Below are positions 17,395-25,849 of a stretch of DNA of 64,000 nucleotides, one piece after another. This DNA is from an uncultured Tidjanibacter sp. GTDB taxonomy: Bacteria > Bacteroidota > Bacteroidia > Bacteroidales > Rikenellaceae. The notes below the pieces were generated by a model. The model saw only the letters and a list, made by a program, of their open reading frames with translations, did no database searches and was not told where the DNA came from. Location: NCBI GenBank assembly GCA_947852905.1, contig CANTVF010000001.1:310001-374000 (forward strand). Direction: 5' to 3'. The position numbers and the translations under genes are program-made. Every line of letters starts with the position of its first letter. Within the stretch, counting starts at the first letter, position 1.

Positions 17395-17697
17395 ATGAAA
17401 GGTTCTAATGTAGCTGCATTTTTTATCGGCGCACTCGCCGGCGGAGTAGTGGCATTGTTGTATGCGCCCCAGTCGGGTCGTAAAACCCGTCGTCAGGTAC
17501 GCGAGTTTGTAGAAGACGAAGTGGATCAGGTCAAGGATTTCGCAGACCGTACGGTTTATAAGGCCAAAACGGCAGTCAATCAGGGTGTGGCCCAAGTTCG
17601 CGAGGGCGTGTCGCAGGCTCGTCGTTTCGTACAGGACGAAATGGCTGACGTAAAATCGGAATTGTGCGATTGCGAAGGAGATAAGAAACAGAAATAA
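17395..17697 (+). CDS. YtxH-domain protein
   Basis: 100 residues. One N-terminal membrane segment with small residues (NVAAFFIGALAGGVVALLYAPQSG) precedes an amphipathic helical region with repeated KTRRQVREFVEDEVDQVKDF-like turns, the YtxH/gas-vesicle-like plan. The start at 17395 removes an upstream in-frame extension that lacks a membrane-protein character. The acidic/basic C-terminus has two close Cys (LCDCEGD). Members are general-stress proteins of unclear action. It leads a three-gene cassette with the next two genes. Confidence 0.85.
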   Translation: MKGSNVAAFFIGALAGGVVALLYAPQSGRKTRRQVREFVEDEVDQVKDFADRTVYKAKTAVNQGVAQVREGVSQARRFVQDEMADVKSELCDCEGDKKQK

Positions 17698-17726
17698 TAA
17701 ATTCATAGTTATAACTGACGACGGTC

Positions 17727-18083
17727 ATGGAACGACTTTTTCAGGAAGTGAAGGATTATGTGGACCTGCGAATAAAAAGGTTCAAGCTGAATATGGTGGA
17801 ACAGCTGTCGGTATTCTGCGGGAAAGCTGTGGCGATGGCGTCTTTCGCATTGATGCTGCTCCTTGCGATACTGGTGTTGACGGTCGCGTTGATAGTGGCC
17901 GTTGCCGGTTGGATCGACTCGCTGATCTGGGCACTCGTTATTGTCGGCGGCGTTTACCTGCTTATGGCAGTGCTGTTCTTCGTTTTGCGTGACAGACTGT
18001 TCCTCGGCGGAATGGTACGCACGTTCAGCAAAATGTTCTTTGAGAGTGATTCTACTAACGACGGGGAGGAGGACGATGAGTAA
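17727..18083 (+). CDS. Phage holin-like (DUF1469) membrane protein
   Basis: 118 residues. A polar amphipathic N-terminus (ERLFQEVKDYVDLRIKRFKL) is followed by two membrane helices (about 36-60 and 66-90) and an acidic tail SDSTNDGEEDDE. This is the Holin-X/DUF1469 pattern that is common in bacterial chromosomes beside YtxH proteins and is probably not a lysis holin. The next gene starts 8 bases inside its end. Confidence 0.82.
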   Translation: MERLFQEVKDYVDLRIKRFKLNMVEQLSVFCGKAVAMASFALMLLLAILVLTVALIVAVAGWIDSLIWALVIVGGVYLLMAVLFFVLRDRLFLGGMVRTFSKMFFESDSTNDGEEDDE

Positions 18084-18339
18084 GATTGATAACAAACAGT
18101 TGGCGGCTCTCGGCTCAATGGCCGAACTGAAAGTGGCCAAACAGAGAGTCAACAGGGCTATACGCCGTAAGGAAAAATATTTCGAAGGTCAGTATGAATC
18201 GGCACGAGACATGTTTTCTTGGACCAATCTGCTGTGCTACGGATTTTCGCTCGTAGACAATCTCCAAAGTATCTTCCGTTATGTCGGCAAAGGCTTTTCC
18301 GCGGGATTGTCCAGAATACGTAAAGGTGCGGCCAAGTGA
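18076..18339 (+). CDS. Small conserved-type protein of the YtxH/holin cassette
   Basis: 87 residues from the ATG at 18076, which overlaps the previous gene by 8 bases. It begins MSKIDNKQLAALGSMAELK, then a basic helix with VNRAIRRKEKYFEGQYE, a mildly hydrophobic stretch (WTNLLCYGFSLVDNLQSIF) and a basic end (RIRKGAAK). No family is recognised. The overlap and spacing imply that the three genes work together at the membrane. Confidence 0.75.
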   Translation: MSKIDNKQLAALGSMAELKVAKQRVNRAIRRKEKYFEGQYESARDMFSWTNLLCYGFSLVDNLQSIFRYVGKGFSAGLSRIRKGAAK

Positions 18340-18358
18340 GCCGTGGGCAGAAAACAGA

Positions 18359-18383
18359 CTATACCGACTCGAAGTCGGTATAG
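18359..18383 (+). terminator. Hairpin after the YtxH cassette
   Basis: CTATACCGACT, a loop CGA, and its perfect complement lie 19 bases beyond the 87-residue gene. No strong T run follows, so it may work with the next hairpin. Confidence 0.55.
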
Positions 18384-18406
18384 GTTATATGATTTAGGTT
18401 TACAAG

Positions 18407-18446
18407 TTAAGGATAAACGGCATATTGCCGTTTATCCTTAATTATT
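18407..18446. terminator. Bidirectional terminator between convergent genes
   Basis: A 16-bp perfect stem TTAAGGATAAACGGCA with loop TAT, AT-rich on both sides. It lies between the cassette (+) and the DUF4294 gene (-). Confidence 0.75.
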
Positions 18447-18468
18447 TAAATGCGGCACGGACGTTTAA

Positions 18469-19068
18469 TCATATTTGTCCCGCCTCTATCATTTTGATTA
18501 TCTCTTCGATCTGGGCGTCTTCTCCGTGGGAGGGATCGTAATGCTGATTGAGGTCTGCTTTGAAAACCTTCGCTATGGCATTGTAGAAACCGGCAGTCAT
18601 GCGTCCTCGGAACTGTCGCAATATCTGATACGGCGAACGTTGCGTTTCCCGGTCTATCAGTTTTATCAATATTTTGCCTTGTGTGAAAGTCATCTTTTCG
18701 AGTATCGGCGTGTACTTGCGGACTATCTCTCGCTCCATTTGGGATATGAACTTTTCTCTTTCCCGCGACGACTTTGTCTTTGCCAACGTATCTTCCAGCT
18801 CCTGCATATACTGTCTGGCCTCCATGGCGTAAGGGTATACCTTTTTGACATTGTTTACCAGCCGATAGTATTGGCGGCGATCCTTCGGCGACGCGAAAAC
18901 GAACACCGGATTTAATACTGCCGTTATGGTAGTGTCCTTTCCGCTGACTTCATATCCGGTATATCTTCCGCCGTTGAAGCGGTAGGATGCCGGTGGCGCT
19001 GCGGCGAGAGTTTCGCCGATCGCGAGCGATACCGTGAGAGATATGAGTAATATGTGCGTTCTGAACAT
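18469..19068 (-). CDS. DUF4294-type secreted protein
   Basis: 199 residues with a signal peptide (MFRTHILLISLTVSLAIGETLAAA). The mature domain has the DUF4294 words SPKDRRQYYRLVNNVKKVYPYA, then a long helix MQELEDTLAKTKSSREREKF, IVRKYTPILEKMTFTQGKILIKLIDRET and YQILRQFRGRMTAGFYNAIAKVF. It is known only as a widespread Bacteroidota periplasmic protein with no assigned function. The promoter is part of a palindrome shared with the divergent flavoprotein gene (19079-19094). Confidence 0.85.
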   Translation of the reverse strand: MFRTHILLISLTVSLAIGETLAAAPPASYRFNGGRYTGYEVSGKDTTITAVLNPVFVFASPKDRRQYYRLVNNVKKVYPYAMEARQYMQELEDTLAKTKSSREREKFISQMEREIVRKYTPILEKMTFTQGKILIKLIDRETQRSPYQILRQFRGRMTAGFYNAIAKVFKADLNQHYDPSHGEDAQIEEIIKMIEAGQI

Positions 19069-19078
19069 CTAAAATTTG

Positions 19079-19118
19079 TATCTTTGCAAAGATAATCGGT
19101 TTGAGCCGATTTTGACAA
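19079..19118. promoter_or_regulatory. Back-to-back promoters inside a 16-bp palindrome
   Basis: TATCTTTGCAAAGATA (19079-19094) is a perfect palindrome and contains a -7 element on each strand. For the minus strand a TTG lies at 19118-19116 with a 21-base spacer. For the plus strand I find no TTG at the right distance. The two transcription starts would fall inside each other's -7 element. Confidence 0.65.
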
Positions 19119-19134
19119 TTAAAAACATAACGTT

Positions 19135-20340
19135 ATGCAGACAAATGTTAGTATAGCCGACGGCATACATATGATCGGAGTCAATGATCGTAGAACAGCC
19201 CTGTTCGAAAATATTTGGCCGATACCGCACGGGGTATCATATAACTCTTATGTGATAGTGGACGAGAAGTGCGCCATGCTCGATACGATAGAATTCGGTA
19301 GCGAAGGCGCCTATATGGAACGTGTGGAGACGATTCTCGGCGGTCGCACTCTCGATTATCTTATAGTCAACCATATGGAGCCGGACCATTCCGGCGAGAT
19401 CGAAACCGTCCTCAGGCGTTATCCGAATGTGAAGCTCGTGGCCAACGCACAGACTCGCAAGATCATGTCCGGCTACTTCGGCGACGTGTCGGCGAATTTT
19501 CTCGAAGTGAAAGACGGCGACTGCATATCGCTCGGAAAACATACGCTCTACTTTTATCTTACACCGTGGGTACATTGGCCTGAGACCATGATGACCTATG
19601 AGGCAAGCGAAAAGATACTTTTCTCGGCCGATGCCTTCGGTACTTTCGGTACCCTTGACGGCGCCATGACCGACGACGTGGCCGATCTGACTACTTATGA
19701 GAGCGAGATGAGGCGTTACTATTCCAATATTGTCGGCAAGTACGGCGGTATGGTACAGAAGGCTCTGGCGAAACTGTCGGGACTCGAAGTGAAGACGCTC
19801 TGCCCGCTGCACGGTCCGGTGTGGAGACGTCAGGCAGGAGATGTCATTGCATTGTACGATAAATGGAGCCGTTGCGAAGCGGACGAGGACGTAGTGATAA
19901 TATACGCCTCCATGTACAATAACACCGCTCATATGGCCGACCATATAGCCATGCGCCTTGCCGAACAGGGTATCCGTAACGTGAAGGTATACGACGTTTC
20001 AAAAACGCATCTTTCGTACCTTATCAGCGAGATATGGCGTTGTCGCTACGTGATACTCGGCAGTTGCGCATATAACGGTACTATGTTCCCGCTCATGGAG
20101 ATGCTGTGCAACTCGATCAAGCATTACGGTCTGAAGAACCGTTCGCTCGGTCTCTTTGCAAGTTATAGTTTCAACGGCGGCGGCATGCGCGCGCTGAGCA
20201 AATTCGCCGAGGACTGCGCATGGGAAATGATCGCCGAACCGGTAGAGGTGTGCGGAAGGGCTACCGAGGAAAATCTCGCCAAGTTCGTGCCCATGGCCGA
20301 TGCTATAGCCGAAAGAATCAAGGCGAATCGTACGAAATAA
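19135..20340 (+). CDS. Flavo-diiron protein (FprA family A-type flavoprotein)
   Basis: 401 residues. The N-terminal metallo-beta-lactamase-like domain carries the diiron ligands His80, Glu82, Asp84 (HMEPDH), His147, Asp166 and His226, matching the family spacing. The C-terminal flavodoxin domain starts near residue 255 with VIIYASMYNNTAHMA, the FMN phosphate loop. Such proteins reduce O2 to water or NO to N2O in anaerobes, taking electrons from rubredoxin or flavin reductase. No rubredoxin domain or gene is adjacent. It suits oxygen defence in an anaerobe. Confidence 0.95.
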   Translation: MQTNVSIADGIHMIGVNDRRTALFENIWPIPHGVSYNSYVIVDEKCAMLDTIEFGSEGAYMERVETILGGRTLDYLIVNHMEPDHSGEIETVLRRYPNVKLVANAQTRKIMSGYFGDVSANFLEVKDGDCISLGKHTLYFYLTPWVHWPETMMTYEASEKILFSADAFGTFGTLDGAMTDDVADLTTYESEMRRYYSNIVGKYGGMVQKALAKLSGLEVKTLCPLHGPVWRRQAGDVIALYDKWSRCEADEDVVIIYASMYNNTAHMADHIAMRLAEQGIRNVKVYDVSKTHLSYLISEIWRCRYVILGSCAYNGTMFPLMEMLCNSIKHYGLKNRSLGLFASYSFNGGGMRALSKFAEDCAWEMIAEPVEVCGRATEENLAKFVPMADAIAERIKANRTK

Positions 20341-20365
20341 TCAAGTACTGCAATTACTCACAGCC

Positions 20366-20737
20366 ATGTTGCATATTGGATTGCAATATACTTCCGAGAC
20401 GATCGTGTCGGACGACAATACCGCAGTAGCGGTCGGATCTGGTGATTTGCGCGTATTCGCGACACCGGCCATGATTGCGCTTATGGAAAACGCTGCCATG
20501 AATGCCGTAGCCGCGGAGTTGCCGGTCGGAAGCACTACCGTAGGGGCTGCCATGAATACGTCACATGTAAAACCTTCAGCACTCGGAGCCGAGGTAAAGG
20601 CAACGGCCGAACTCATCGGCATCGAGGGGCGTCGGTTGGTTTTCAAGGTATCGGCTTGCGACGGCAGCGGTACCATAGGTGAAGGCGAGCATGTCAGATA
20701 TGTGGTGGACAAAGAAAAGTTCATGTCCAAACTGTAG
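20366..20737 (+). CDS. Hotdog-fold thioesterase, FlK-like
   Basis: 123 residues of the fluoroacetyl-CoA-thioesterase-like branch of hotdog proteins. The pattern VFATPAMIALMENAAMNAV is the central helix with the Thr-Glu pair used in catalysis. It is followed by STTVGAAMNTSHVKPSALGAEVKATAEL, in which the His is the third catalytic residue. A substrate cannot be assigned; the protein may hydrolyse a small acyl-CoA. It lies 25 bases after the flavo-diiron gene and is probably transcribed with it. Confidence 0.85.
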   Translation: MLHIGLQYTSETIVSDDNTAVAVGSGDLRVFATPAMIALMENAAMNAVAAELPVGSTTVGAAMNTSHVKPSALGAEVKATAELIGIEGRRLVFKVSACDGSGTIGEGEHVRYVVDKEKFMSKL

Positions 20738-20770
20738 CGTAACGGCTGACTTAGTTATAGAAATGTATTG

Positions 20771-20803
20771 TTCCGGGACTGTGCAACGAGGCACAGCCCG
20801 GAA
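20771..20803 (+). terminator. Hairpin after the thioesterase gene
   Basis: TTCCGGG-CTGTGC pairs with GCACAG-CCCGGAA with one A opposite C, followed by an AT-rich ATTATTA. It is a likely terminator before pfk. Confidence 0.6.
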
Positions 20804-20835
20804 ATTATTATGGTATAACCAATTAATCGTAAATC

Positions 20836-22077
20836 ATGAAAGATGCGATAGCGATACTTACGGGCGGCGGACCGGCTCCCGGTATCAATGCGGTGATCGG
20901 CAGCGTAGCCAAAACATTTCTCGAACGCGGGTATCGCGTGATAGGGCTTCACGGAGGATACAAAGGCTTGTTCTCCACAGCTCCGCGTACCGTAGATCTC
21001 GATTTCTTCATTGCCGAGGACATATTTACCCGTGGAGGGTCATACCTCCAGATGAGCCGCTACAAACCTTGTGCTGCGGATTTCGAGAATAATTTCAATC
21101 TCGGTTTTTTCGTCGACAACAACATAAAACTTCTCGTAACAATAGGCGGAGACGATACGGCTTCGACCGCCAACCGTATAGCGAAATTTCTTGAGGAAAA
21201 ACATTATCCGATAGCCAATATACACGTACCGAAAACTATCGATAACGATCTTCCGCTGCCGGGCGGCACACCTACGTTCGGTTACGAATCGGCCAAGGAT
21301 AAAGGCGCCGTTACCGCCCGCACGGTATTCGAGGATGCCCGTACCAGTGGTAACTGGTTCGTGACAGTCGCTATGGGACGTTCGGCTGGACATTTGGCTT
21401 TCGGTATAGGGTCGGCGAGCAACTATCCGATGATAATAATACCCGAAATGTTCGACAGAACGGCCATTTCGGTAGACAAGATACTCCGCCTTATCGTATC
21501 TTCCATAATCAAGCGCCGCATAATGGGAATGAACTACGGTGTCGCAATGGTATCCGAAGGCGTATTCCACGAACTCGAAGCAGCGGAAATAGCCGCCGCC
21601 GGCGTATGTTTCTCTTACGACGAACACGGTCACCCTGAATTATGCAAGGTTTCCAAGGCGCTTGTTTTCAGTACCATGCTCGATGACCGTTTGGCTGCGC
21701 TCGGTCTCGGTATAAAGACGCGCCCCGTTGAACTCGGTTACGAAATGCGTTGTCAGATTCCGGTTGCATACGACCTCGCGTATTGTCAGGCTCTCGGCGG
21801 AGGAGTGTACAAACTGTATTCCGAGGGCAAGACCGGATGTATGGTGTACGCCGATCAGGCCGGCAGTATAGGGCATCTATATCTGCGAGACCTTCAGGAT
21901 CCGCAGACAGGAAAGATTCCTCCGCGTACTGTCGATATACATTCGGACCAGTTCCGTAACGTCGTCGAGAACATGATGAGCTACATAACTCCGGCAGATT
22001 ACGATGCGGCCAAGACTTATGTTCAGGATCCGGAGAAATACGATCTATACGATATATTGGAATGGCCGCGTCCGTAG
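20836..22077 (+). CDS. 6-phosphofructokinase, PPi-dependent type
   Basis: 413 residues of the phosphofructokinase A family. The phosphoryl-donor site reads GGDDT (Gly104-Thr108) and the catalytic loop PKTIDND (Lys133, Asp136, Asp138). Asp at the second position of GGDD and Lys in PKT are the known markers of pyrophosphate-dependent enzymes, where ATP-users have GGDG and PGT. It phosphorylates fructose 6-phosphate reversibly with PPi, saving ATP in glycolysis. The length fits the clade of about 410 residues. A terminator follows. Confidence 0.93.
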   Translation: MKDAIAILTGGGPAPGINAVIGSVAKTFLERGYRVIGLHGGYKGLFSTAPRTVDLDFFIAEDIFTRGGSYLQMSRYKPCAADFENNFNLGFFVDNNIKLLVTIGGDDTASTANRIAKFLEEKHYPIANIHVPKTIDNDLPLPGGTPTFGYESAKDKGAVTARTVFEDARTSGNWFVTVAMGRSAGHLAFGIGSASNYPMIIIPEMFDRTAISVDKILRLIVSSIIKRRIMGMNYGVAMVSEGVFHELEAAEIAAAGVCFSYDEHGHPELCKVSKALVFSTMLDDRLAALGLGIKTRPVELGYEMRCQIPVAYDLAYCQALGGGVYKLYSEGKTGCMVYADQAGSIGHLYLRDLQDPQTGKIPPRTVDIHSDQFRNVVENMMSYITPADYDAAKTYVQDPEKYDLYDILEWPRP

Positions 22078-22139
22078 CACGACATGACACGTATGGGATA
22101 GTATCGATGTAATATGCAGACTGGAAATTGATTGACTTC

Positions 22140-22172
22140 ATTAGGCCGGACTTTGCATAAGTCCGGCCTAAT
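22140..22172 (+). terminator. Terminator after the phosphofructokinase gene
   Basis: ATTAGGCCGGACTT pairs with AAGTCCGGCCTAAT around TGCAT. It lies 62 bases past the stop, with TTCAT after it. Confidence 0.7.
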
Positions 22173-22705
22173 TCATACCGGATAGATCGTAATGTAATTC
22201 TGCCGGTTATGTCGAAATGTTGTAAGTCAGACTATTGCGAATGTTACAAGTGCGGACGACATACGCAGAACAGTTACAGTCCGTCCTACGCAACGAAAAA
22301 ACAATATATACTATAATTTATTGTTAATCATAGTGATTTTACTGCCGTATTCGCACCGTAAAGCTGCATGTAACGACCGATTAACTTGTTTGTTCGTGTA
22401 ATTGTCTTTACCTTTGGTCTCGCCAAATCAACAGTTAATTCCAGAGGAGGTTACATTATATAAACCGAACTGGCTACAACTGTATATTGGACAATAGCGT
22501 ATCTGTTTAAACGGTAACATTTTTCGGTGTCGCCATGCAGCGCCGGAAAAAAGGACGATCCTCGCAATTTTATTGCGGGGACGTATACTGTTATTTTGGT
22601 ATGACTGTTGCGTAATTTTAACAGCTCCCGTTGTGCATCTCATGATATGCCTACAGGAGACTGAATTGTGAAAGAATTATATAATTGTAAATTGGATTTA
22701 TCGTA
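22173..22705. other. Long non-coding stretch upstream of the polysaccharide genes
   Basis: 533 bases with no convincing gene. It contains one consensus promoter (22386-22416). Downstream of the predicted start lies a leader of about 283 bases with a hairpin (CTCGCAAT with ATTGCGGGG, about 22562-22583). Bases 22173-22385 hold nothing I can assign. Confidence 0.55.
22386..22416 (+). promoter_or_regulatory. Promoter of the NDP-sugar dehydratase gene
   Basis: TTG (22386-22388), a 20-base spacer and TACCTTTG (22409-22416) match the consensus. The coding start is 289 bases later, so the leader is long. Confidence 0.72.
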
Positions 22706-24643
22706 ATGAACCGGTTGGTGGAGAAATTCGGATTGGACCGCTATGTCAGCTCATGGCTGATATTGATAATGGATACGGTTACCTCCGGTATAGTCACTTT
22801 CGTTTCGTTTTTACTGGCCAATTATTTTATTGCCGGCATAGATTATCCGATTCATTATATTCTGGAGTGGACTGCACTGGCTACGGTAATCAGTATGGCC
22901 GTATTCGTGGTATGCCGGACATATCGCCAGATAATCAGGCATTCGACACTTCGGGAGATATGGAAAATCGCCGTTGCCGGATTGTTGAAGGTCGCCTTAT
23001 GGGGCAGTATAGTTTGGATACGCGGCGGATTCGTTTCCGAAAGCTATGCTGTGTTGGTATTGTCTCTCGACGTTTTACTGACGTTCTGCGCATTGGTGGT
23101 ACTTCGTATAGTCATGATAATCGTCTACGATGCCATTAAGGAAAAAATTGCCGGACGAGCCGGAGACCGTCGCATCAATGTGCTGGTGTACGGAGTAGGC
23201 GACAAATCGGTGGCTTTAGTCACGAGATTGCAGAACTCGCCGCATTATTGCGTCCGAGGCTTCCTGTCGATGGGTAACGGCCTCAGGTCGCACGCTATAG
23301 TCGGACTGCCGGTATATTGCATGTGCAATCATAAGAATTTGGAAAACATTATCAGACGCACGCATGCTCAGGCGCTGTTGTTCGCGAGCTATGACGATGC
23401 TCGAGCCGAGCAGGAAGGTGTCATCAGGGAGTGTATGTCGATGCATCTGAAAGTATTGATCGCTCCGCCTATAGACGAAGTCATAGACGGTAAGGTCATG
23501 AAATCTTCGGTGCGTGAAATCAAGATAGAAGATCTGCTGGGCAGAGCCGAAATCAAAGTGTCAATGGAAAATATCATTGCGAATTTCCGAGGCAAGACCG
23601 TACTCGTAACGGGTGCGGCCGGCTCAATAGGCTCAGAACTTTGCCGTCAGCTGGCGACTTTCGGAGTGGAACGTCTGATTCTTTTCGACAATGCCGAAAC
23701 CCCGATGCACAACATAAGACTCGAACTCGAAGAACGTTTCCCCGAATTGGAATTCCGCCCTGTCATAGGAGACGTCCGTCTCGTATCGAGACTCGATTTC
23801 GCATTCAGGACTTACAGGCCGGACATAGTATTTCATGCCGCGGCTTACAAACATGTACCGCTCATGGAAGAGAATCCGTGCGAAGCCGTCCTCGTCAATG
23901 TCATAGGATCGAGAAACGTCGCGGATATGTGTCTGAAATACGGCGTGGAGAAAATGGTGATGATCTCTACGGACAAGGCCGTGAATCCGACGAATATAAT
24001 GGGATGTACCAAACGTCTCGCCGAAATCTACGTACAGAGCCTCGGACTGGATATAGAAGCCCGTCGGATAGAAGGAAAAACCAAGTTCGTGACTACGAGA
24101 TTCGGAAACGTACTTGGCTCCAACGGTTCGGTGATTCCGCGTTTCAGGGAACAGATCGCCAAAGGCGGTCCTGTAACCGTTACCCACCCTGAGATAACGC
24201 GTTTCTTTATGACTATTCCGGAAGCGTGCCGTTTGGTTATGGAGGCGGCTACGATGTCCGACGGTAATGAAATTTTCGTATTCGATATGGGCGAATCGGT
24301 CAAGATAGCCTCTCTAGCACGACGCATGATAGAGCTCGCCGGATTCGAGGTGGGTAAGGATATACGTATAGAATTTACCGGTTTGAGACCGGGTGAAAAA
24401 CTGTACGAGGAGGTGTTGTCCGATGCGGAGAACACTCTGCCCACAGCGCATGACCGCATACGCATCGCCAAGGTGCGCAAATACGACTATACCGATGCCT
24501 GTGAGGCCATCGGTATGCTCGAGCGCCTTTCGCGGGAAGTCAACATACCCGATATGGTGCGTCTCATGAAACGGACGGTGCCGGAGTATAAATCGCAGAA
24601 CTCGCAATTCGAAGAATACGACAAGGAAACGGCTGCCGTCTGA
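22706..24643 (+). CDS. Polysaccharide biosynthesis NDP-sugar 4,6-dehydratase/epimerase (WbpM/FlaA1/CapD family)
   Basis: 645 residues. Four N-terminal membrane helices (to about residue 130) are followed by a CoA-binding-like Rossmann domain (VLVYGVGDKSVALVTRLQ) and then an SDR dehydratase domain from about residue 290 with VTGAAGSIGSELCRQL, AAAYKHVPLMEENP, ISTDKAVNPTNIMGCTKRLAE and RFGNVLGSNGSVIPRF. In the catalytic triad the usual Tyr of YxxxK is Met (MGCTK), as in WbpM/FlaA1-type dehydratases. It likely makes a UDP-4-keto-6-deoxyHexNAc for capsule or O-antigen. The nucleotidyltransferase-like gene is 11 bases downstream. Confidence 0.92.
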   Translation: MNRLVEKFGLDRYVSSWLILIMDTVTSGIVTFVSFLLANYFIAGIDYPIHYILEWTALATVISMAVFVVCRTYRQIIRHSTLREIWKIAVAGLLKVALWGSIVWIRGGFVSESYAVLVLSLDVLLTFCALVVLRIVMIIVYDAIKEKIAGRAGDRRINVLVYGVGDKSVALVTRLQNSPHYCVRGFLSMGNGLRSHAIVGLPVYCMCNHKNLENIIRRTHAQALLFASYDDARAEQEGVIRECMSMHLKVLIAPPIDEVIDGKVMKSSVREIKIEDLLGRAEIKVSMENIIANFRGKTVLVTGAAGSIGSELCRQLATFGVERLILFDNAETPMHNIRLELEERFPELEFRPVIGDVRLVSRLDFAFRTYRPDIVFHAAAYKHVPLMEENPCEAVLVNVIGSRNVADMCLKYGVEKMVMISTDKAVNPTNIMGCTKRLAEIYVQSLGLDIEARRIEGKTKFVTTRFGNVLGSNGSVIPRFREQIAKGGPVTVTHPEITRFFMTIPEACRLVMEAATMSDGNEIFVFDMGESVKIASLARRMIELAGFEVGKDIRIEFTGLRPGEKLYEEVLSDAENTLPTAHDRIRIAKVRKYDYTDACEAIGMLERLSREVNIPDMVRLMKRTVPEYKSQNSQFEEYDKETAAV

Positions 24644-24654
24644 CCGGAAACAAT

Positions 24655-25737
24655 ATGCCCGACAAAACAGATAAACTCCTGCTCTCCCTATTACGCCAAG
24701 CCTTATGGGGTACGGAAGATAATTGCGACGGTAGTGGGGTAGAATGGAATAGTGCGTACGATCTCGCTTCGCAGCACGGTGTACTTGCCGTGACATGGGA
24801 TGCCGTTACAAAGCTCGGATTGCAGACGGCAATGCCGTTGGAAACGAAGATTTCGTGGGCGTACAATACGCAACAGACCGAAGCTAATTTCAGACGTCAG
24901 GTTGCCGTAATCGAAAAACTGGCGCGTCTTTACTCCCGGCATGGCATAGAGATGACGCTACTGAAAGGATACGGTTTGAGCCTTTACTGGCCGGTGCCGT
25001 GTCATAGACCGTGCGGCGATGTGGATATATGGCTCGCCGGACGTTACAAAGAGGGTGACGCACTCGTAAAGACGGAATGGGGCGTCGGAATAGATTACAG
25101 TCATCATCATCATACGGTTTTTATCGTCGACGGCGTTATGGTGGAGAATCATTACGATTTCGTAAATGTACATGCGCACGGATCGAGTCGCACCATGGAA
25201 CGCGAACTGCGACGCATGGCGGCGTCCGGTAGCGAACGGATTTCCGTCGGCGACGAATATGTCAGTTTACCTTCGCCCACAATGACGGTTATGTTCATGT
25301 TGAGACACGCGGCCTCTCATTTCGCGGCCGACAGGATCCTGTTGCGGCACTTGATAGACTGGACTGTATTCATAGATCGCAGAGCTGATGAAATAGACTG
25401 GAAAGAGATCGGAAGGGTGGCTGCCGAGGTCGGTATGTCCCGTTTCATGCATTGTATAAATGCCGTGTCGGTACATTGTCTCGGTCTCGATGAACGCAAA
25501 ATACCAGAACCGGCAGTGGAGGCCGGACTGGTAGCCCGTGTAGCTGCGGACATAATGCATCCCGAATTTTCGGAAACACGGCCGCAAGTCGGCTTTGTCA
25601 GGACAATAGCATTCAAAATCAAGCGTTGGCAGCGTAACCGCTGGAAACAGAAACTGGTTTATGACGAAAATACGCTCGTCGCATTCGTTCGTTCCGTATG
25701 GAGTCATTTGCTCAAACCCGGATCGATAACCGGATAG
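24655..25737 (+). CDS. Nucleotidyltransferase-like protein (NTP_transf_5 type)
   Basis: 360 residues of the uncharacterised nucleotidyltransferase family often found in surface-polysaccharide loci. The diagnostic part is TLLKGYGLSLYWPVPCHRPCGDVDIWL, the G-x-x-x-D-x-D strand that would hold metal ions. Further along, VENHYDFVNVHAHGS and MFMLRHAASHFAADRILLRHLIDW are also family-like. The substrate is unknown. It is probably co-transcribed with the preceding dehydratase. Confidence 0.85.
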   Translation: MPDKTDKLLLSLLRQALWGTEDNCDGSGVEWNSAYDLASQHGVLAVTWDAVTKLGLQTAMPLETKISWAYNTQQTEANFRRQVAVIEKLARLYSRHGIEMTLLKGYGLSLYWPVPCHRPCGDVDIWLAGRYKEGDALVKTEWGVGIDYSHHHHTVFIVDGVMVENHYDFVNVHAHGSSRTMERELRRMAASGSERISVGDEYVSLPSPTMTVMFMLRHAASHFAADRILLRHLIDWTVFIDRRADEIDWKEIGRVAAEVGMSRFMHCINAVSVHCLGLDERKIPEPAVEAGLVARVAADIMHPEFSETRPQVGFVRTIAFKIKRWQRNRWKQKLVYDENTLVAFVRSVWSHLLKPGSITG

Positions 25738-25786
25738 GTAGGATAGGTTTTTGTGATGTCGGCATAAATAATGATTATGAGGACTT

Positions 25787-25820
25787 TTGTATAATCGTAT
25801 CATAAAAATTCGTACATTTG
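25787..25820 (+). promoter_or_regulatory. Promoter of the ferritin gene
   Basis: TACATTTG at 25813-25820 with TTG at 25787-25789; the spacer of 23 is slightly long. The ATG is 30 bases downstream. Confidence 0.55.
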
Positions 25821-25849
25821 CATAAGTCTAATTTTAAAGTGCATTGATT

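Noticed and set aside
17727-18083. A prophage lysis holin
   Set aside because: It sits with a YtxH gene and no lysin or phage gene is near, so it is the chromosomal DUF1469 type.
22428-22643. A 71-codon minus-strand open frame in the gap before the polysaccharide genes
   Set aside because: It has no start context or recognisable domain, and it lies across the plus-strand leader and promoter.
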